Shown: piece after piece, positions 63,725-64,000 of the stretch
How the letters are laid out: every line of letters starts with the position of its first letter
Position numbering within the stretch: the stretch's first letter is position 1
NCBI GenBank assembly: GCA_028753945.1
Contig: JAPNXP010000018.1
Span: forward strand, 2,047,643 to 2,111,642
DNA from: Hexactinellida sp. DTS-2022
Lineage: Eukaryota; Porifera; Hexactinellida
Length of the DNA: 64,000 nucleotides
Reading direction: 5' to 3'
Position numbers and translations under genes: made by a program
Notes under the pieces: model-generated
What the model was told of the DNA's origin: nothing
What the model saw: the letters and a program-made list of their open reading frames with translations, nothing else
Database searches by the model: none

Positions 63725-64000
63725 TAATTAAAATAAATCTAAAATTACAGCTGTGCAGACAGCATATCCTTTGGAGGCACAATATTTTAGTGGTTGTTTG
63801 ATTAATAGTGATTTGAATTAAGCATGATTAAGAAGGAACTGTACAACTCCTTGGACCCAGGTGGGCAACAGTTGTTGTATTGATTGGTAATAAATTACTA
63901 ATAATTGGATATCAAATAGACACAATGGAATGTTAGAAATGTATGGCTAGACAGACAGAACACAAATAACTGATTGGATGCATGAATATACTCTCTACCA
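63725..64000 (-). repeat. INTS9 upstream region ending in repeat F, copy 3
   Basis: 63830-64000, inverted, matches 25290-25485 (CTGTACAACTCCTTG...CCCA, GAAATGTATGGCTAGACAGA, ATATACTCTC). It runs off the window edge. 63725-63829 shows nothing. Confidence 0.7.

Noticed and set aside
1..64000. tRNA, rRNA or snRNA genes
   Set aside because: I looked for a tRNA B box (GGTTCGANTCC) and for rRNA-like blocks and saw none. A covariance-model scan would be decisive.

Overview
This window is nuclear DNA from an animal. It carries metazoan genes (HEXIM, INTS9, an MPPED-type phosphoesterase, PIGF, transketolase, an ABCC transporter, cytidine deaminase, a Ras GTPase) in AT-rich DNA packed with DNA transposons. 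Most genes are single long open frames with no visible intron; only transketolase is clearly spliced. An early-branching animal with a compact, intron-poor genome fits. A sponge, possibly a glass sponge, is my guess, but nothing here proves it.

Layout. 1-8.3 kb is transposon territory: a decayed hAT element with a MITE inserted inside its own left terminal repeat, a TTAA-flanked foldback, and dispersed repeats. A Ras-family GTPase lies at 8.3-8.9 kb (-). 9-21 kb is a second repeat field holding two foldbacks with CATGGCCTACT ends, several hAT-type MITEs, a reverse transcriptase fragment and a broken Ulp1/PHD gene. HEXIM (21.4-22.1 kb, +) is followed by transketolase (22.6-35.3 kb, +). The fourth transketolase intron is 10.2 kb. 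It contains, on the opposite strand, a complete 1523-codon gene for a secreted protein built mostly of about sixty 15-residue glutamine/lysine-rich repeats, plus at least seven repeat insertions. Then come MPPED-like phosphoesterase, cytidine deaminase and PIGF (37.8-41.6 kb, all +).

42-54 kb is again transposon-rich. It has a large foldback, a broken NHL-repeat gene, an intact P element (850-codon THAP transposase, near-identical 334-bp inverted repeats, perfect 8-bp target duplication), a frameshifted FLYWCH/MULE element whose target site begins 12 bp past the P element duplication, and a second broken gene. 55-63.7 kb holds three minus-strand genes: an ABCC4-like transporter, a protein resembling His/Cys (gingipain/caspase-like) peptidases, and INTS9.

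The host genes are mostly unrelated housekeeping functions. HEXIM and INTS9 both act on RNA polymerase II elongation and pausing, but they are 40 kb apart and I infer no linkage. The items most worth following up are the secreted repeat protein nested in the transketolase intron, the possible peptidase, the intact P element with its candidate foldback derivatives, and a dispersed repeat family that keeps its head and tail while its middle varies.
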